DNA of 64,000 bases from Aquimarina aquimarini. Its GTDB lineage: Bacteria; Bacteroidota; Bacteroidia; Flavobacteriales; Flavobacteriaceae. Below are positions 17,595-27,081 of the stretch, one piece after another. The DNA lies in NCBI RefSeq assembly GCF_900299535.1, contig NZ_OMKE01000007.1:7501-71500 (forward strand), in the 5' to 3' direction. The notes under the pieces were generated by a model. That model searched no databases. It saw only the letters and a program-made list of their open reading frames with translations, and had not been told where the DNA came from. The position numbers were made by a program, and so were the translations under genes. Each line of letters starts with the position of its first letter. The stretch's first letter is position 1.

Positions 17595-18770
17595 ATGAAA
17601 AGATTATTAACCATTGGGCTGGTGTGCGTTATATTTTTAACTTCCAAAGTACAGGCTCAAGAACAAGTTAGGCCTATTACAACAGCAACTCCTTTTTTAT
17701 TAATTGCAGCCGATGCGAGAGCAGCTGGTCTTGCGGATCAAGGGGTAGCAACTTCAGCAGACGCATTTTCGCAACAATGGAATCCTGCAAAATATGCCTT
17801 TGTAAAGAAAAAACAAGGGGTTGGAGTTAATTATACACCGTATTTAAGTAGTTTGGTGAATGATATATTTCTAGGAAATGTAAATTACTACAATCGTCTT
17901 AATGAACGTAGTGCAGTAGCAGCAAGTTTTAGGTATTTCAGTCTAGGGGATATAGAGTTTAGACAAGGGCCAAATGACGAGCCTAATGTGCAGAAGCCAA
18001 ATGAATTAACGCTTGATGTTTCGTATGCATTGAGATTAAGTGAACAGTTTTCTATGGCAGTAGCAGGACGATATTTACGATCTGACCTTAGATTACAAGG
18101 TCCAAATAATGATGCTAGTGCTGCAGGAAGTTTTGGTGTAGATATAGCTGGTTTCTATCGAGGTGAAGAGATCGCTTATAATTCTTTTAATGGTAGATGG
18201 AGAGCAGGTGCTACTATTTCTAATATTGGACCAAAAATAAAATATGATGATGCAGGTCAGGAAAATTTTATTCCGACTAATTTTAGAGTAGGAGCGGCTT
18301 TTGACTTTATTTTTAATGAAGATAATAGGATTACTCCTTCGTTAGAATTTAGTAAATTGTTGGTTCCAACACCATTGGATGATACAATAGATAGAGATGG
18401 TGACGGTGATGTAGATTCAGAAGATCAAAAAATCGCTAATACAGAATACAATAATAAAAGTGCATTTGGATCTATATTTTCATCATTTGGTGATGCGCCA
18501 GATGGATTTAGTGAAGAATTAAAAGAGGTTACCTGGTCATTAGGAGCTGAGTATATGTATCGTGATGTCTTTGCTTTTAGAGCTGGATATTTTAATGAAT
18601 CAGAAGAAAAAGGGGCACGTAAGTTCTTGTCTTTAGGGGCAGGGTTTAGATATAACATTGTGAATTTAGATATATCGTATTTATTTTCAACTTCCCCAAT
18701 AAAAAGTCCACTTGACTCAACACTTCGTTTTGGTCTTTCATTTAATTTTGGAGACGAATATTACGACTAG
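17595..18770 (+). CDS. porV: Type IX secretion outer-membrane protein PorV
   Basis: From the ATG at 17595 the protein has 391 residues with a signal peptide (MKRLLTIGLVCVIFLTSKVQAQ). The body looks like an outer-membrane beta barrel of the FadL-like PorV/LptO type, with the N-terminal segment Thr-Ala-Thr-Pro-Phe-Leu-Leu-Ile-Ala-Ala-Asp-Ala-Arg typical of PorV. An Asp-rich loop near residue 265 (DRDGDGDVD) could bind calcium. PorV shuttles T9SS substrates from the translocon to the PorU sortase, yet no porU gene stands upstream. cdd and pdhA follow. Confidence 0.92.
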   Translation: MKRLLTIGLVCVIFLTSKVQAQEQVRPITTATPFLLIAADARAAGLADQGVATSADAFSQQWNPAKYAFVKKKQGVGVNYTPYLSSLVNDIFLGNVNYYNRLNERSAVAASFRYFSLGDIEFRQGPNDEPNVQKPNELTLDVSYALRLSEQFSMAVAGRYLRSDLRLQGPNNDASAAGSFGVDIAGFYRGEEIAYNSFNGRWRAGATISNIGPKIKYDDAGQENFIPTNFRVGAAFDFIFNEDNRITPSLEFSKLLVPTPLDDTIDRDGDGDVDSEDQKIANTEYNNKSAFGSIFSSFGDAPDGFSEELKEVTWSLGAEYMYRDVFAFRAGYFNESEEKGARKFLSLGAGFRYNIVNLDISYLFSTSPIKSPLDSTLRFGLSFNFGDEYYD

Positions 18771-18793
18771 ATATAATAAAATTTAAATACTTC

Positions 18794-18831
18794 AAAAAGT
18801 ATCATTCCGTTTTAGGTTTGATACTTTTTTT
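18794..18831 (+). terminator. Intrinsic terminator after porV
   Basis: AAAAAGTATCA (18794-18804) pairs with TGATACTTTTT (18819-18829) and runs into a T tract. Confidence 0.8.
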
Positions 18832-18958
18832 ATTTGTAGTACATTGTTTGTCTTTTTCTCAGGAAAAGAATTAAATAATCTTAAAGATAGTTGGTGACAA
18901 ATAATTTTGAAAAATAGTTGTGATTTGTAGATCAAAGTAAAACAAGTAAAATACGCAT

Positions 18959-19441
18959 ATGAAAGAAATAGAGATAAAATCTGTGTTACAGGTGTACGAT
19001 TCTTTTGATGAGTTGCCTAATGATATTCAGGAACTGATGCAAAAGTCTATTGAGATCAGAGATAAAGCGTATGCACCTTACTCAGAATTTTTGGTGGGTG
19101 CAGCTCTTTTGCTAGAAAATGGTAAAGTGGTTTTGGGAAATAATCAAGAGAATGCATGTTATCCATCTGGATTATGTGCAGAACGTACAGCGATATATTA
19201 TGCAGGAGCTAATTTTCCTGAGATTCCCATTGTTAGTATGGCGCTTTGTGCTAAATCACTAAAGTACCAATTGATAACACCAACACCTCCTTGTGGTGCA
19301 TGTAGGCAAGCAATAGCAGAATATGAGCTTAAGCAAGATCATCCAATTGCTATTTATTTTATGGGAGAAACTGGCAAGGTGGTAAAGTCTTTTTCTTTGG
19401 CTAATTTATTGCCGTTAATCTTTGATAATTCATATTTATAA
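18959..19441 (+). CDS. cdd: Cytidine deaminase
   Basis: This 160-residue protein has both zinc-site motifs of cytidine deaminases: Cys-Ala-Glu-Arg-Thr-Ala (Cys ligand plus catalytic Glu) and Pro-Cys-Gly-Ala-Cys-Arg-Gln (two Cys ligands). It converts cytidine and deoxycytidine to uridine and deoxyuridine in pyrimidine salvage. The length is typical of the homotetrameric class with a short N-terminal extension. The porV-cdd-pdhA order is also found in Flavobacterium. Confidence 0.95.
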   Translation: MKEIEIKSVLQVYDSFDELPNDIQELMQKSIEIRDKAYAPYSEFLVGAALLLENGKVVLGNNQENACYPSGLCAERTAIYYAGANFPEIPIVSMALCAKSLKYQLITPTPPCGACRQAIAEYELKQDHPIAIYFMGETGKVVKSFSLANLLPLIFDNSYL

Positions 19442-19493
19442 CGTTTTCGTTGATTTTATGAGCAAACTCCTTTTCCCTTAATTTCGAATATCT

Positions 19494-19501
19494 TATTTTT
19501 G
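19494..19501 (+). promoter_or_regulatory. Candidate -7 element for pdhA
   Basis: TATTTTTG matches TAnnTTTG. TTTT at 19471-19474 stands where TTTG is expected, with 19 bases between. The predicted leader is about 100 bases. Confidence 0.4.
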
Positions 19502-19607
19502 TTTTTTTTATTCTCTAAAATGAATGATTGAAGGGGGTAATAAATGATAGTTAGTTTTGATACTAGCCTTATTAGACATAGTTAGACATATATCAGTATA
19601 TTTATAA

Positions 19608-20609
19608 ATGAAAAAGATCACCAAAGACGTTTACCTGCATTGGTACGAAGAAATGCTTTTCTGGAGAAAATTTGAAGACAAATTAGCTCAGGTTTACATT
19701 CAGCAAAAAGTAAGAGGTTTTTTACACTTGTATAATGGCCAAGAAGCAATTCTAGCAGGGGCATTACATGCAATGGACCTTACTAAAGATAAAATGATTA
19801 CAGCATATCGTAATCATGTACAGCCAATAGGTATGGGGGTAGACCCAAAACGAGTAATGGCTGAACTTTATGGAAAAGCTACTGGTACATCACAAGGATT
19901 AGGAGGATCTATGCATATCTTTTCTAAAGAGCATAGGTTTTATGGTGGACATGGGATTGTAGGAGGGCAAATTCCTTTAGGTGCAGGTTTGGCTTTTGCT
20001 GATAAATATCATAAAAGAGATGCGGTAACACTTACGTTTTTTGGAGATGGTGCTGCCCGTCAAGGGTCATTACATGAGACATTTAATCTAGCAATGTTAT
20101 GGAAATTACCTGTAGTGTTTTGTGTAGAAAATAATGGATATGCTATGGGGACTTCTGTAGAAAGAACGGCAAACCATACAGATATCTGGAAATTAGGACA
20201 AGGATATGAGATGCCTTCTGGCCCTGTAGATGCCATGAATCCAATAAAAGTTGCAGAAGCAATGGATGAGGCTATTACAAGAGCAAGAACTGGAGGAGGA
20301 CCGACATTCTTAGAATTAAAAACATATAGATATAGAGGTCATTCTATGAGTGATGCTCAAAAATATCGTACCAAAGAAGAAGTAGCAGAATATCAAAAGA
20401 TAGATCCAATAACTCAAGTCTTAGATATTATAAAGGAGAATAACCATGCTACAGATGACGAAATTGCAATAATTGACAAAAGAGTAAAGGAAAGAGTAGC
20501 AGAGTGTCAAAAATTTGCAGAAGAATCACCATTCCCAGATAAAAATGTAATGTACGATGTGGTATACGAACAAGATAACTACCCATTTTTACCACACAAA
20601 CCACTATAA
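19608..20609 (+). CDS. pdhA: Pyruvate dehydrogenase E1 component, alpha subunit
   Basis: This 333-residue protein has the thiamine-diphosphate motif Gly-Asp-Gly-Ala-Ala ... Glu-Asn-Asn-Gly-Tyr (about residues 145-178) and the segment Tyr-Arg-Gly-His-Ser-Met-Ser-Asp found around the regulatory loop of E1-alpha proteins. With E1-beta it decarboxylates pyruvate and transfers the acetyl group to lipoyl E2. pdhC follows after 3 bases. The E1-beta gene is not in the window and must lie elsewhere, as in other flavobacteria. Confidence 0.94.
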   Translation: MKKITKDVYLHWYEEMLFWRKFEDKLAQVYIQQKVRGFLHLYNGQEAILAGALHAMDLTKDKMITAYRNHVQPIGMGVDPKRVMAELYGKATGTSQGLGGSMHIFSKEHRFYGGHGIVGGQIPLGAGLAFADKYHKRDAVTLTFFGDGAARQGSLHETFNLAMLWKLPVVFCVENNGYAMGTSVERTANHTDIWKLGQGYEMPSGPVDAMNPIKVAEAMDEAITRARTGGGPTFLELKTYRYRGHSMSDAQKYRTKEEVAEYQKIDPITQVLDIIKENNHATDDEIAIIDKRVKERVAECQKFAEESPFPDKNVMYDVVYEQDNYPFLPHKPL

Positions 20610-20612
20610 GTT

Positions 20613-22220
20613 ATGGCAACAGTAATTAATATGCCTCGATTGAGCGACACTATGGAAGAAGGAGTTGTTGCGAAGTGGCTTGTAAAAAAAGGAGATAAAG
20701 TAAGCGAGGGAGATATTCTTGCAGAAATAGAAACTGATAAAGCAACAATGGAATTTGAGTCTTTTTATGAAGGAACATTACTTCATATTGGGATTGAAGA
20801 AGGAGAGACAGCACCAGTAGATCAGTTATTGGCAATTATAGGAGAAGAAAACGAAGATATCTCTGATTTACTGAATGGAAATACTGCATCAGCACCTGCT
20901 GTAGTAGAAGAGAAAGCACAAGAATCTGCCACAGTTGCTAATGTGACGACTGCTATTCCTGAAGGAGTTGAGATTATTACAATGCCACGCCTTAGTGATA
21001 CTATGGAAGAGGGAACAGTAGCTACTTGGTTAAAAAAGATAGGAGATACTGTTGAAGAAGGAGATATTCTTGCTGAGATAGAAACAGACAAAGCGACTAT
21101 GGAGTTTGAGTCTTTCTATAATGGTACCTTGCTACATATAGGAATAGAAGAAGGGCAAACAGCAAAAGTAGATGCTTTATTAGCAATTATAGGTCCTGCT
21201 GGAACAGATGTGTCTGGTTTTAAGGATGGAGCAGTACCAGCGGTAGCTCAAGAAGCAATACCTGTAAAAGAAGAAAAGAAAACAGAAATTATAGCAACAA
21301 ATTCTATAGGATCAGAAAGCTCTGGAGGTAGAATATTTGCTTCGCCATTGGCAAAGAAAATAGCGGCCGATAAAGGAATTGATCTCTCTATGATCAAAGG
21401 AACAGGTGAGAATGGACGTGTAGTAAAGAAAGATGTAGAATCATATACTCCATCAGAAACAGTTAATACTGCAACACAATCTGTAAAAGAAGAAATAGTT
21501 GCTACCCCTGCTGTACAAACTTTTACTCCTGCAGGAGAAGAGAGTTTTGAAGAAGTGAAAAATTCGCAAATGCGTAAAGCAATTGCAAAAAGTCTTTCAG
21601 CTTCAAAATTTACAGCACCACATTATTATCTTACGATAGAAGTTGATATGCAAAATGCAATGGCTTCTCGTAAAAACATTAATGAATTACCAGATACAAA
21701 AGTATCTTTTAATGATATGGTAGTCAAGGCATGTGCAATGGCTCTTCGTAAGCATCCACAAGTTAATACACAGTGGACAGATGCAACAACTCGTTATGCT
21801 AAGCATATCAATGTTGGGGTTGCTGTAGCAGTGCCAGATGGATTAGTGGTTCCTGTTTTGCCTTTTACGGATCATATGTCGCTTACTCAAATAGGAGCAA
21901 AAGTAAAAGATCTAGCAGGTAAAGCTCGTAATAAGAAATTGACTCCTCAAGAAATGAGTGGTAGTACATTTACTGTATCAAATTTAGGTATGTTTGGAAT
22001 TCAGGAATTTACTTCTATTATCAATCAACCTAACTCAGCAATATTATCGGTAGGAGCAATTGTAGAAAAACCTGTGGTAAAAAACAGTCAGATTGTAGTT
22101 GGTAATACGATGAAATTAACACTAGCTTGTGATCACAGAACGGTAGATGGAGCTACTGGAGCACAATTTTTACAAACATTAAAACAATATCTAGAAAACC
22201 CAGTTACTATGCTGGCATAG
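20613..22220 (+). CDS. pdhC: Pyruvate dehydrogenase E2 component (dihydrolipoamide acetyltransferase)
   Basis: The 535-residue protein has two N-terminal lipoyl domains, each with Glu-Thr-Asp-Lys-Ala-Thr-Met-Glu-Phe (lipoylated Lys near residues 43 and 164). These are followed by Ala/Glu-rich linkers, an E3-binding domain (about residues 245-285, Ala-Ser-Pro-Leu-Ala-Lys-Lys) and the catalytic domain ending in Asp-His-Arg-Thr-Val-Asp-Gly-Ala, whose His and Asp are catalytic. It moves the acetyl group from E1 to CoA and forms the core of the complex. The two lipoyl domains are nearly identical, which points to internal duplication. Confidence 0.95.
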   Translation: MATVINMPRLSDTMEEGVVAKWLVKKGDKVSEGDILAEIETDKATMEFESFYEGTLLHIGIEEGETAPVDQLLAIIGEENEDISDLLNGNTASAPAVVEEKAQESATVANVTTAIPEGVEIITMPRLSDTMEEGTVATWLKKIGDTVEEGDILAEIETDKATMEFESFYNGTLLHIGIEEGQTAKVDALLAIIGPAGTDVSGFKDGAVPAVAQEAIPVKEEKKTEIIATNSIGSESSGGRIFASPLAKKIAADKGIDLSMIKGTGENGRVVKKDVESYTPSETVNTATQSVKEEIVATPAVQTFTPAGEESFEEVKNSQMRKAIAKSLSASKFTAPHYYLTIEVDMQNAMASRKNINELPDTKVSFNDMVVKACAMALRKHPQVNTQWTDATTRYAKHINVGVAVAVPDGLVVPVLPFTDHMSLTQIGAKVKDLAGKARNKKLTPQEMSGSTFTVSNLGMFGIQEFTSIINQPNSAILSVGAIVEKPVVKNSQIVVGNTMKLTLACDHRTVDGATGAQFLQTLKQYLENPVTMLA

Positions 22221-22254
22221 ACAGATTGTCGTTTGATATTTATAATTCATAATT

Positions 22255-22286
22255 AATCCTGCTTCATTTGGAGCGGGATTTTTTTA
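22255..22286 (+). terminator. Intrinsic terminator after pdhC
   Basis: AATCCTGCT (22255-22263) pairs with AGCGGGATT (22272-22280), with one G-T pair, and is followed by a run of seven T. Confidence 0.7.
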
Positions 22287-22308
22287 TCTTTAACCAAAAC
22301 ACATTTTT

Positions 22309-23283
22309 ATGCAAAAGAATATTTTTATCATTTTGGTTACACTACTGTTTATCAATTGTAAACAGATGACAGTTGCACAGTCACAGGTAGAATCTGTAAA
22401 TGACAGTGCTCTTGAAAAGACAAAGGTTTCTGAAGTTGCAGATATTATCAATTTTTTAGCGAGCGACGAATTGGGTGGGCGTGATACAGGAAGTGAAGGG
22501 CTAGAGAAGGCAGCACAGTTTATAGAGAATGAATTTAAGAAGTATGGGGTTGTTCCTTATTTTGATACTTATAGAGATGATTTTGATGTAAAAGGAGTAA
22601 AGACATACAATGTAGTGGGGTATCTTAAAGGAACAGATGAGAAACTGGCTAAAGAGACCATTATATTGGGAGCGCATTTTGATCATATAGGTACAGCGAA
22701 AGAGGTGAATGGAGATACAATTGCAAATGGAGCTAATGATAATGCAGCAGGAAGTTGTGCAGTGATTTCTTTGGCAAAGCAATTTGCTCAGTTAAAAAAT
22801 AATAAGCGTAGTATCCTTTTTGTATTGTTTGGAGCAGAAGAAGTAGGATTACAAGGTTCTATACATTTGGCAGAAGTATTAAAGAAGAAAAATATCAATT
22901 TATATACAATGGTTAATTTTGAGATGATAGGGGTGCCATTGAATGATAAACCCTATAAAGCTTATATCACAGGGTATAATATGTCTAATATGGCTAAAAA
23001 GATGAATGAATATTCGGGTCAGGAACTTATAGGATACCTTCCAAAAGCTGAAGAGTTTCAGTTATTTAGAAGAAGTGATAATTATCCATTTTTCCAGCAA
23101 TTCAATGTGCCGTGCCAAACGATTTCTACATTTGATTTTACGAACTACGAATATTATCATCATGTAGATGATGAAGCATCTGAGATGAATTTTGAATTTA
23201 TGGCAACCTTTATTAATCAATGTGTTCCTGTAATAACCAAAATAGCTAATACCACAGATAAAGAAATTAAGTTAACCAAATAG
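22309..23283 (+). CDS. M28-family metallopeptidase, probable lipoprotein
   Basis: This 324-residue protein begins with a signal sequence ending in Phe-Ile-Asn-Cys-Lys, a likely lipobox. The M28 zinc ligands are visible in Gly-Ala-His-Phe-Asp-His, Ala-Asn-Asp-Asn-Ala-Ala-Gly, Gly-Ala-Glu-Glu-Val-Gly-Leu and Tyr-His-His-Val-Asp-Asp near the end. M28 peptidases of this type remove N-terminal residues from peptides, here in the periplasm or on the surface. It follows pdhC after a terminator and precedes an SDR gene by 16 bases. Confidence 0.9.
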   Translation: MQKNIFIILVTLLFINCKQMTVAQSQVESVNDSALEKTKVSEVADIINFLASDELGGRDTGSEGLEKAAQFIENEFKKYGVVPYFDTYRDDFDVKGVKTYNVVGYLKGTDEKLAKETIILGAHFDHIGTAKEVNGDTIANGANDNAAGSCAVISLAKQFAQLKNNKRSILFVLFGAEEVGLQGSIHLAEVLKKKNINLYTMVNFEMIGVPLNDKPYKAYITGYNMSNMAKKMNEYSGQELIGYLPKAEEFQLFRRSDNYPFFQQFNVPCQTISTFDFTNYEYYHHVDDEASEMNFEFMATFINQCVPVITKIANTTDKEIKLTK

Positions 23284-23299
23284 CGTTTTTTTTTATAGT

Positions 23300-23983
23300 A
23301 TGAGTAAAAATATTATCATTACAGGGGCGAGTAGAGGAATAGGATATGAATTAGTAAAACTATTTGCAGGTGAAGGGCATCAGGTTTTGGCTTTATCCAG
23401 AAATGAAAAACCTGTTGTAGCACTTCAATACAAAAATGTTCATACATTCCCTTTTGATATTAGCAAAGAGAAAGATTTGCAAAAGATGGTTGATTATGTT
23501 TCTTCTACATGGCAACAAGTAGATATTTTAATCAATAATGCAGGGAAACTATTAAATAAACCTTTTGGGGAGATAACTACAAAAGAGTTTGAAGAAGTGT
23601 ATAAGGTAAATGTCTTTGGGGTTGCAGAGATTACAAGATTAGTTTTACCTTTTATGAAATCTGGCAGTCATGTAGTGACTGTAAGTAGTATGGGAGGGAT
23701 ACAAGGAAGCATGAAGTTTCCTGGTCTAGCGGCATATAGTTCTAGTAAAGGAGCAGTAATAACATTGAGCGAGTTATTGGCAGAGGAATATAAAGAAAGT
23801 GGAATAGCTTTTAATGTACTAGCTCTTGGGGCAGTGCAAACAGAGATGCTAGAAGAGGCTTTTCCTGGATACGAAGCTCCGCTCACAGCAATAGAAATGG
23901 CTACCTATATTAAAGAGTTTTCTACTACAGGGAATAAATATTATAACGGAAAAGTACTTCAGGTATCTAGCAGTACACCTTGA
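23300..23983 (+). CDS. Short-chain dehydrogenase/reductase (SDR)
   Basis: This 227-residue protein has the classical SDR elements: Thr-Gly-Ala-Ser-Arg-Gly-Ile-Gly for cofactor binding at residues 7-14, Asn-Asn-Ala-Gly near residue 83, and the catalytic Tyr-Ser-Ser-Ser-Lys near residue 150 with an upstream Ser. The substrate is unknown. The spacing of 16 bases suggests co-transcription with the M28 peptidase gene. It converges with the lipoprotein gene at 24051. Confidence 0.9.
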   Translation: MSKNIIITGASRGIGYELVKLFAGEGHQVLALSRNEKPVVALQYKNVHTFPFDISKEKDLQKMVDYVSSTWQQVDILINNAGKLLNKPFGEITTKEFEEVYKVNVFGVAEITRLVLPFMKSGSHVVTVSSMGGIQGSMKFPGLAAYSSSKGAVITLSELLAEEYKESGIAFNVLALGAVQTEMLEEAFPGYEAPLTAIEMATYIKEFSTTGNKYYNGKVLQVSSSTP

Positions 23984-24050
23984 TGGATGTTTATCTGGTT
24001 TAAGAGTTACAAGTTGAAAATAATAAGACTGATAAGATAAACTAGGTGAA

Positions 24051-24500
24051 TTATTTTTTGATAGTATCAAAGGAAACCTTTGTAGTCGTCAATAATTCTC
24101 CGTCAATTTCAATTTTTGAAGTATTGATAATCGTCATGATGGTGTCAGTTTTTTGTTCTGTAACGACTTTTATGAGTATTTCTTTGATAGAGTCAGAAGT
24201 AGTTTTAATAGGGGTTATAAAGTCAATATGCTTGATTTGAGTTCCTTCTGTGGTAAGAATAGAGGTGTTTCTGTCTGTTTCAATAGCAAAATCAGGATTA
24301 GATTTAGCTAAAGCTTTCCTGTCAAGATGTTCCTGTAATTTCTGCTTAATAAGTATCATATAGGCATCGCTATCTGAGAGAGCAGTTGTTTCTTCAGGAA
24401 TATCAAGAGATTCAGTTGTTTCTATTTTCATTCTTCTTGACTCATTATTAGCACAACCTATCAAGAGTAAAACCGCTATGATGAATAGTAATCGTCTCAT
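24051..24500 (-). CDS. Small lipoprotein of unknown function
   Basis: This 149-residue protein has a clear lipoprotein signal (MRRLLFIIAVLLLIGC, Cys 16). The mature part is hydrophilic and acidic with no recognised domain. Its start overlaps the stop of the upstream gene (ATGA at 24497-24500), so the two are translationally linked. Function unknown. Confidence 0.8.
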   Translation of the reverse strand: MRRLLFIIAVLLLIGCANNESRRMKIETTESLDIPEETTALSDSDAYMILIKQKLQEHLDRKALAKSNPDFAIETDRNTSILTTEGTQIKHIDFITPIKTTSDSIKEILIKVVTEQKTDTIMTIINTSKIEIDGELLTTTKVSFDTIKK

Positions 24501-25282
24501 GATTTTATCTTGAATTTAAGTTTTACAATTTGTCCATTTAATCGTTTAGATTCAATAATTTCTACATTTTTTAAGCTCTGTGTTGGTGTAGTAAGTTTGT
24601 TGATGAAATCTTTTTTGGTATACATTTCTATACCTAGTCGTTGTGGTAATACTTGAAAAATATGAGCATCATTTGCAATCATTTGGGATAACTCTTTTCT
24701 CCTGTTTTTCCAATCTTCAACTTTTCCATTCGCATAATAATGCAGTATAAGTGCATAGTCATCAGTTCGTACTTGCAGATCTTCATTAAAATCAGAAGAA
24801 GCTAATCTGTATATGGTGTCAGTTTTGTGATAAGGGGATCGTATTACAAAATGAATATAATCATCTTTTGTTTTCCATGCAAAACAGCCAGTACTATCGC
24901 TTTTTGAGTAAAAAGGAGATTCTTTGTCATTAAGTATAATAATATCTATAGGTACTTTAGTAATTACCTGATTCCTATCCTGATCTATAAAACAAAATCT
25001 GAAAGTATTGTTAGTAGGGGGGAGAAAGAATATTGTAGCAAACAAACCTAGAGTGATACAGGCTACCCATAGCCATAAGTTATAAGATTTCTTTTTTGTA
25101 GAAGGTGTTATTTGGGCAGTACTCTTCATAAAATCATTCCAATTGGTATGCCCACAATATTGAGAAAGCAAATTAAGAATGTCAACACGAGGTAATTTTT
25201 CTGAGGAGTTTTTAAAATAACTATAAAAAGATTTTTCGCTTATACTTGAATTTACTTGTTTTTTTAAATCCTCCTGAAACAA
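24497..25282 (-). CDS. Single-pass membrane protein with an extended N-terminal domain; start uncertain
   Basis: From the TTG at 25282 the protein has 261 residues. The first 55 form a soluble domain (Phe-Gln-Glu-Asp-Leu-Lys, then Glu-Lys-Ser-Phe-Tyr-Ser-Tyr, Leu-Pro-Arg-Val-Asp-Ile-Leu-Asn-Leu-Leu and Asn-Trp-Asn-Asp-Phe). I recall similar N-terminal domains in flavobacterial membrane proteins. A membrane segment at about residues 69-87 and an extracytoplasmic domain follow. The frame stays open upstream to 25459 and looks coding (KAITQQFLKG, IANWKGQDII) but holds no ATG, GTG or TTG before 25282. The true start may therefore be a rare codon, or an indel may hide it. Function unknown. Confidence 0.7.
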   Translation of the reverse strand: MFQEDLKKQVNSSISEKSFYSYFKNSSEKLPRVDILNLLSQYCGHTNWNDFMKSTAQITPSTKKKSYNLWLWVACITLGLFATIFFLPPTNNTFRFCFIDQDRNQVITKVPIDIIILNDKESPFYSKSDSTGCFAWKTKDDYIHFVIRSPYHKTDTIYRLASSDFNEDLQVRTDDYALILHYYANGKVEDWKNRRKELSQMIANDAHIFQVLPQRLGIEMYTKKDFINKLTTPTQSLKNVEIIESKRLNGQIVKLKFKIKS

Positions 25283-25538
25283 TATAATATCTTGTCCTTT
25301 CCAGTTAGCGATATCATTATTCGAAGCAGAATTACCCTTTAAAAATTGTTGGGTTATTGCTTTTTTAAGAAGATTGAATGCTATTTTTTCTTCAGAGTTT
25401 ATAGGTGTATTGTTTTGGTAGTTAGGTGTTTGTGGTTTGAAAAATGTTTTACAAACGTTTTACAAGAGCTTTGCAAAAGATAATGCATGACTCCCTCTAA
25501 GTTTGTTTTTCATTGTAACAAGATAAAAACTATAAATA

Positions 25539-27080
25539 ATGAAAACAAAGATGGTGAAAAAAAATAGAATACTAATACTGGGGGTATTACTTGTAATAGT
25601 AAGTTCATGTAATCAATATCATGATAAGCGCTATGATGTTCAAGAAACTATTGTAGTAGAATCTAAAATAGATGATATAAGTGATAATGAAAGTTATAAG
25701 GAGGTTATAGAGAATGGTTTTAAGGGGGTGTATACGGCTCCATTATCTACTTTTTCAATAGATGTAGATAGAGCTTCTTATAGCAATATTCGTAGAATGA
25801 TCAATAATGGACAAAGAGTGCCTGAAGATGCTGTTAAGATCGAAGAAATGATTAATTATTTTAAGTATGATTACAAGTTGCCGATTGATGAGCATCCATT
25901 AGCCATTCATGCAGAGGAGGGAAGCACGCCATGGAACAAAGAAACTAAATTGATAAAAATAGGGTTGAAAGGAAAAGAAATACCAGCTCAGGATATGTTA
26001 GCTTCTAATTTGGTGTTTTTAATAGATGTTTCTGGCTCTATGTCTCAACAAAATAAGTTGCCCTTGCTTAAAAAAGCATTTGGGCTATTGGTAGCAAAAT
26101 TAAGAAAAGAAGATAAGGTATCTATAGTAGTATATGCAGGAGCAGCAGGAGTGGTTCTAGAGGCTACAAGTGGTGATAATAAAGAAAAAATAATGAGTGC
26201 TTTTGATACTCTTACGGCAGGAGGAGGAACTGCAGGAGGAGAAGGTATAGAACTAGCATATAAAATTGCTGAAAACAACTTTATAAGAAATGGTAATAAT
26301 AGAGTGATTTTGGCTACAGATGGAGATTTTAATATAGGTATGAATAGTGATAAAGAGATGGGAGAATTAATTAAAGAAAAAAGAGAGACAGGAGTGTTTT
26401 TAACCTGTATGGGTTTCGGTATGGGAAATTATAAGGATAGTAAATTAGAAACTCTTGCGGATTTGGGTAATGGTAATCATGCATATGTAGATACTATGCA
26501 AGAAGCTCAAAAAATATTCGGGCTTGAGTTTGGAGGGACATTGTTTGCGATTGCCAAAGATGTAAAAATTCAGATAGAATTTAACCCAAAAAAGATTAAA
26601 GCATACCGTTTAATAGGGTATGAAAATAGAATATTGAAAGATGAAGATTTTATAGATGATACCAAAGATGCAGGAGAATTAGGGAGTGGACATACTGTTA
26701 CAGCTCTCTATGAAATCATACCAGTAGGAGTGAAAAGTAAATATTATAAAGAAATGTCAGATTTGAAATACACAAAAAAAGTAATAAAAGATTCTGATGA
26801 GTTGTTTACTGTGAAATTACGATATAAAAACCCAAAAGAAAATCAAAGTAATAAACTGGAATATGTATATCTAGGAGATAAAGAAGAAGAGGAGTCAATA
26901 GATTTCAAATTTGCTGCTTCTGTAGCATGGTTTGGGATGAAATTAAGAGGTTCTGAATATATACAATATCAAAATTTGGAGGACATTGTAGATTTAGCCA
27001 AAAACAATAAAGGAAAGGATGAGCAAGGATATAGGGCAGAGTTTATAAGATTAATGAATAGTTATAAAGGAATTAGATAA
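25539..27080 (+). CDS. VWA-domain lipoprotein (YfbK-like)
   Basis: The 513-residue protein has a lipobox (Ile-Val-Ser-Ser-Cys, Cys 24) and an N-terminal region with Ser-Thr-Phe-Ser-Ile-Asp-Val-Asp-Arg-Ala-Ser-Tyr. A von Willebrand factor A domain follows, with a complete MIDAS motif Asp-Val-Ser-Gly-Ser-Met-Ser near residue 162 and a later Ala-Thr-Asp-Gly-Asp. The C-terminal third matches the extension seen in YfbK-like proteins (DUF3520). VWA domains bind partner proteins through a metal ion. It is followed one base later by the DUF4349 gene. Confidence 0.88.
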   Translation: MKTKMVKKNRILILGVLLVIVSSCNQYHDKRYDVQETIVVESKIDDISDNESYKEVIENGFKGVYTAPLSTFSIDVDRASYSNIRRMINNGQRVPEDAVKIEEMINYFKYDYKLPIDEHPLAIHAEEGSTPWNKETKLIKIGLKGKEIPAQDMLASNLVFLIDVSGSMSQQNKLPLLKKAFGLLVAKLRKEDKVSIVVYAGAAGVVLEATSGDNKEKIMSAFDTLTAGGGTAGGEGIELAYKIAENNFIRNGNNRVILATDGDFNIGMNSDKEMGELIKEKRETGVFLTCMGFGMGNYKDSKLETLADLGNGNHAYVDTMQEAQKIFGLEFGGTLFAIAKDVKIQIEFNPKKIKAYRLIGYENRILKDEDFIDDTKDAGELGSGHTVTALYEIIPVGVKSKYYKEMSDLKYTKKVIKDSDELFTVKLRYKNPKENQSNKLEYVYLGDKEEEESIDFKFAASVAWFGMKLRGSEYIQYQNLEDIVDLAKNNKGKDEQGYRAEFIRLMNSYKGIR

Positions 27081-27081
27081 T

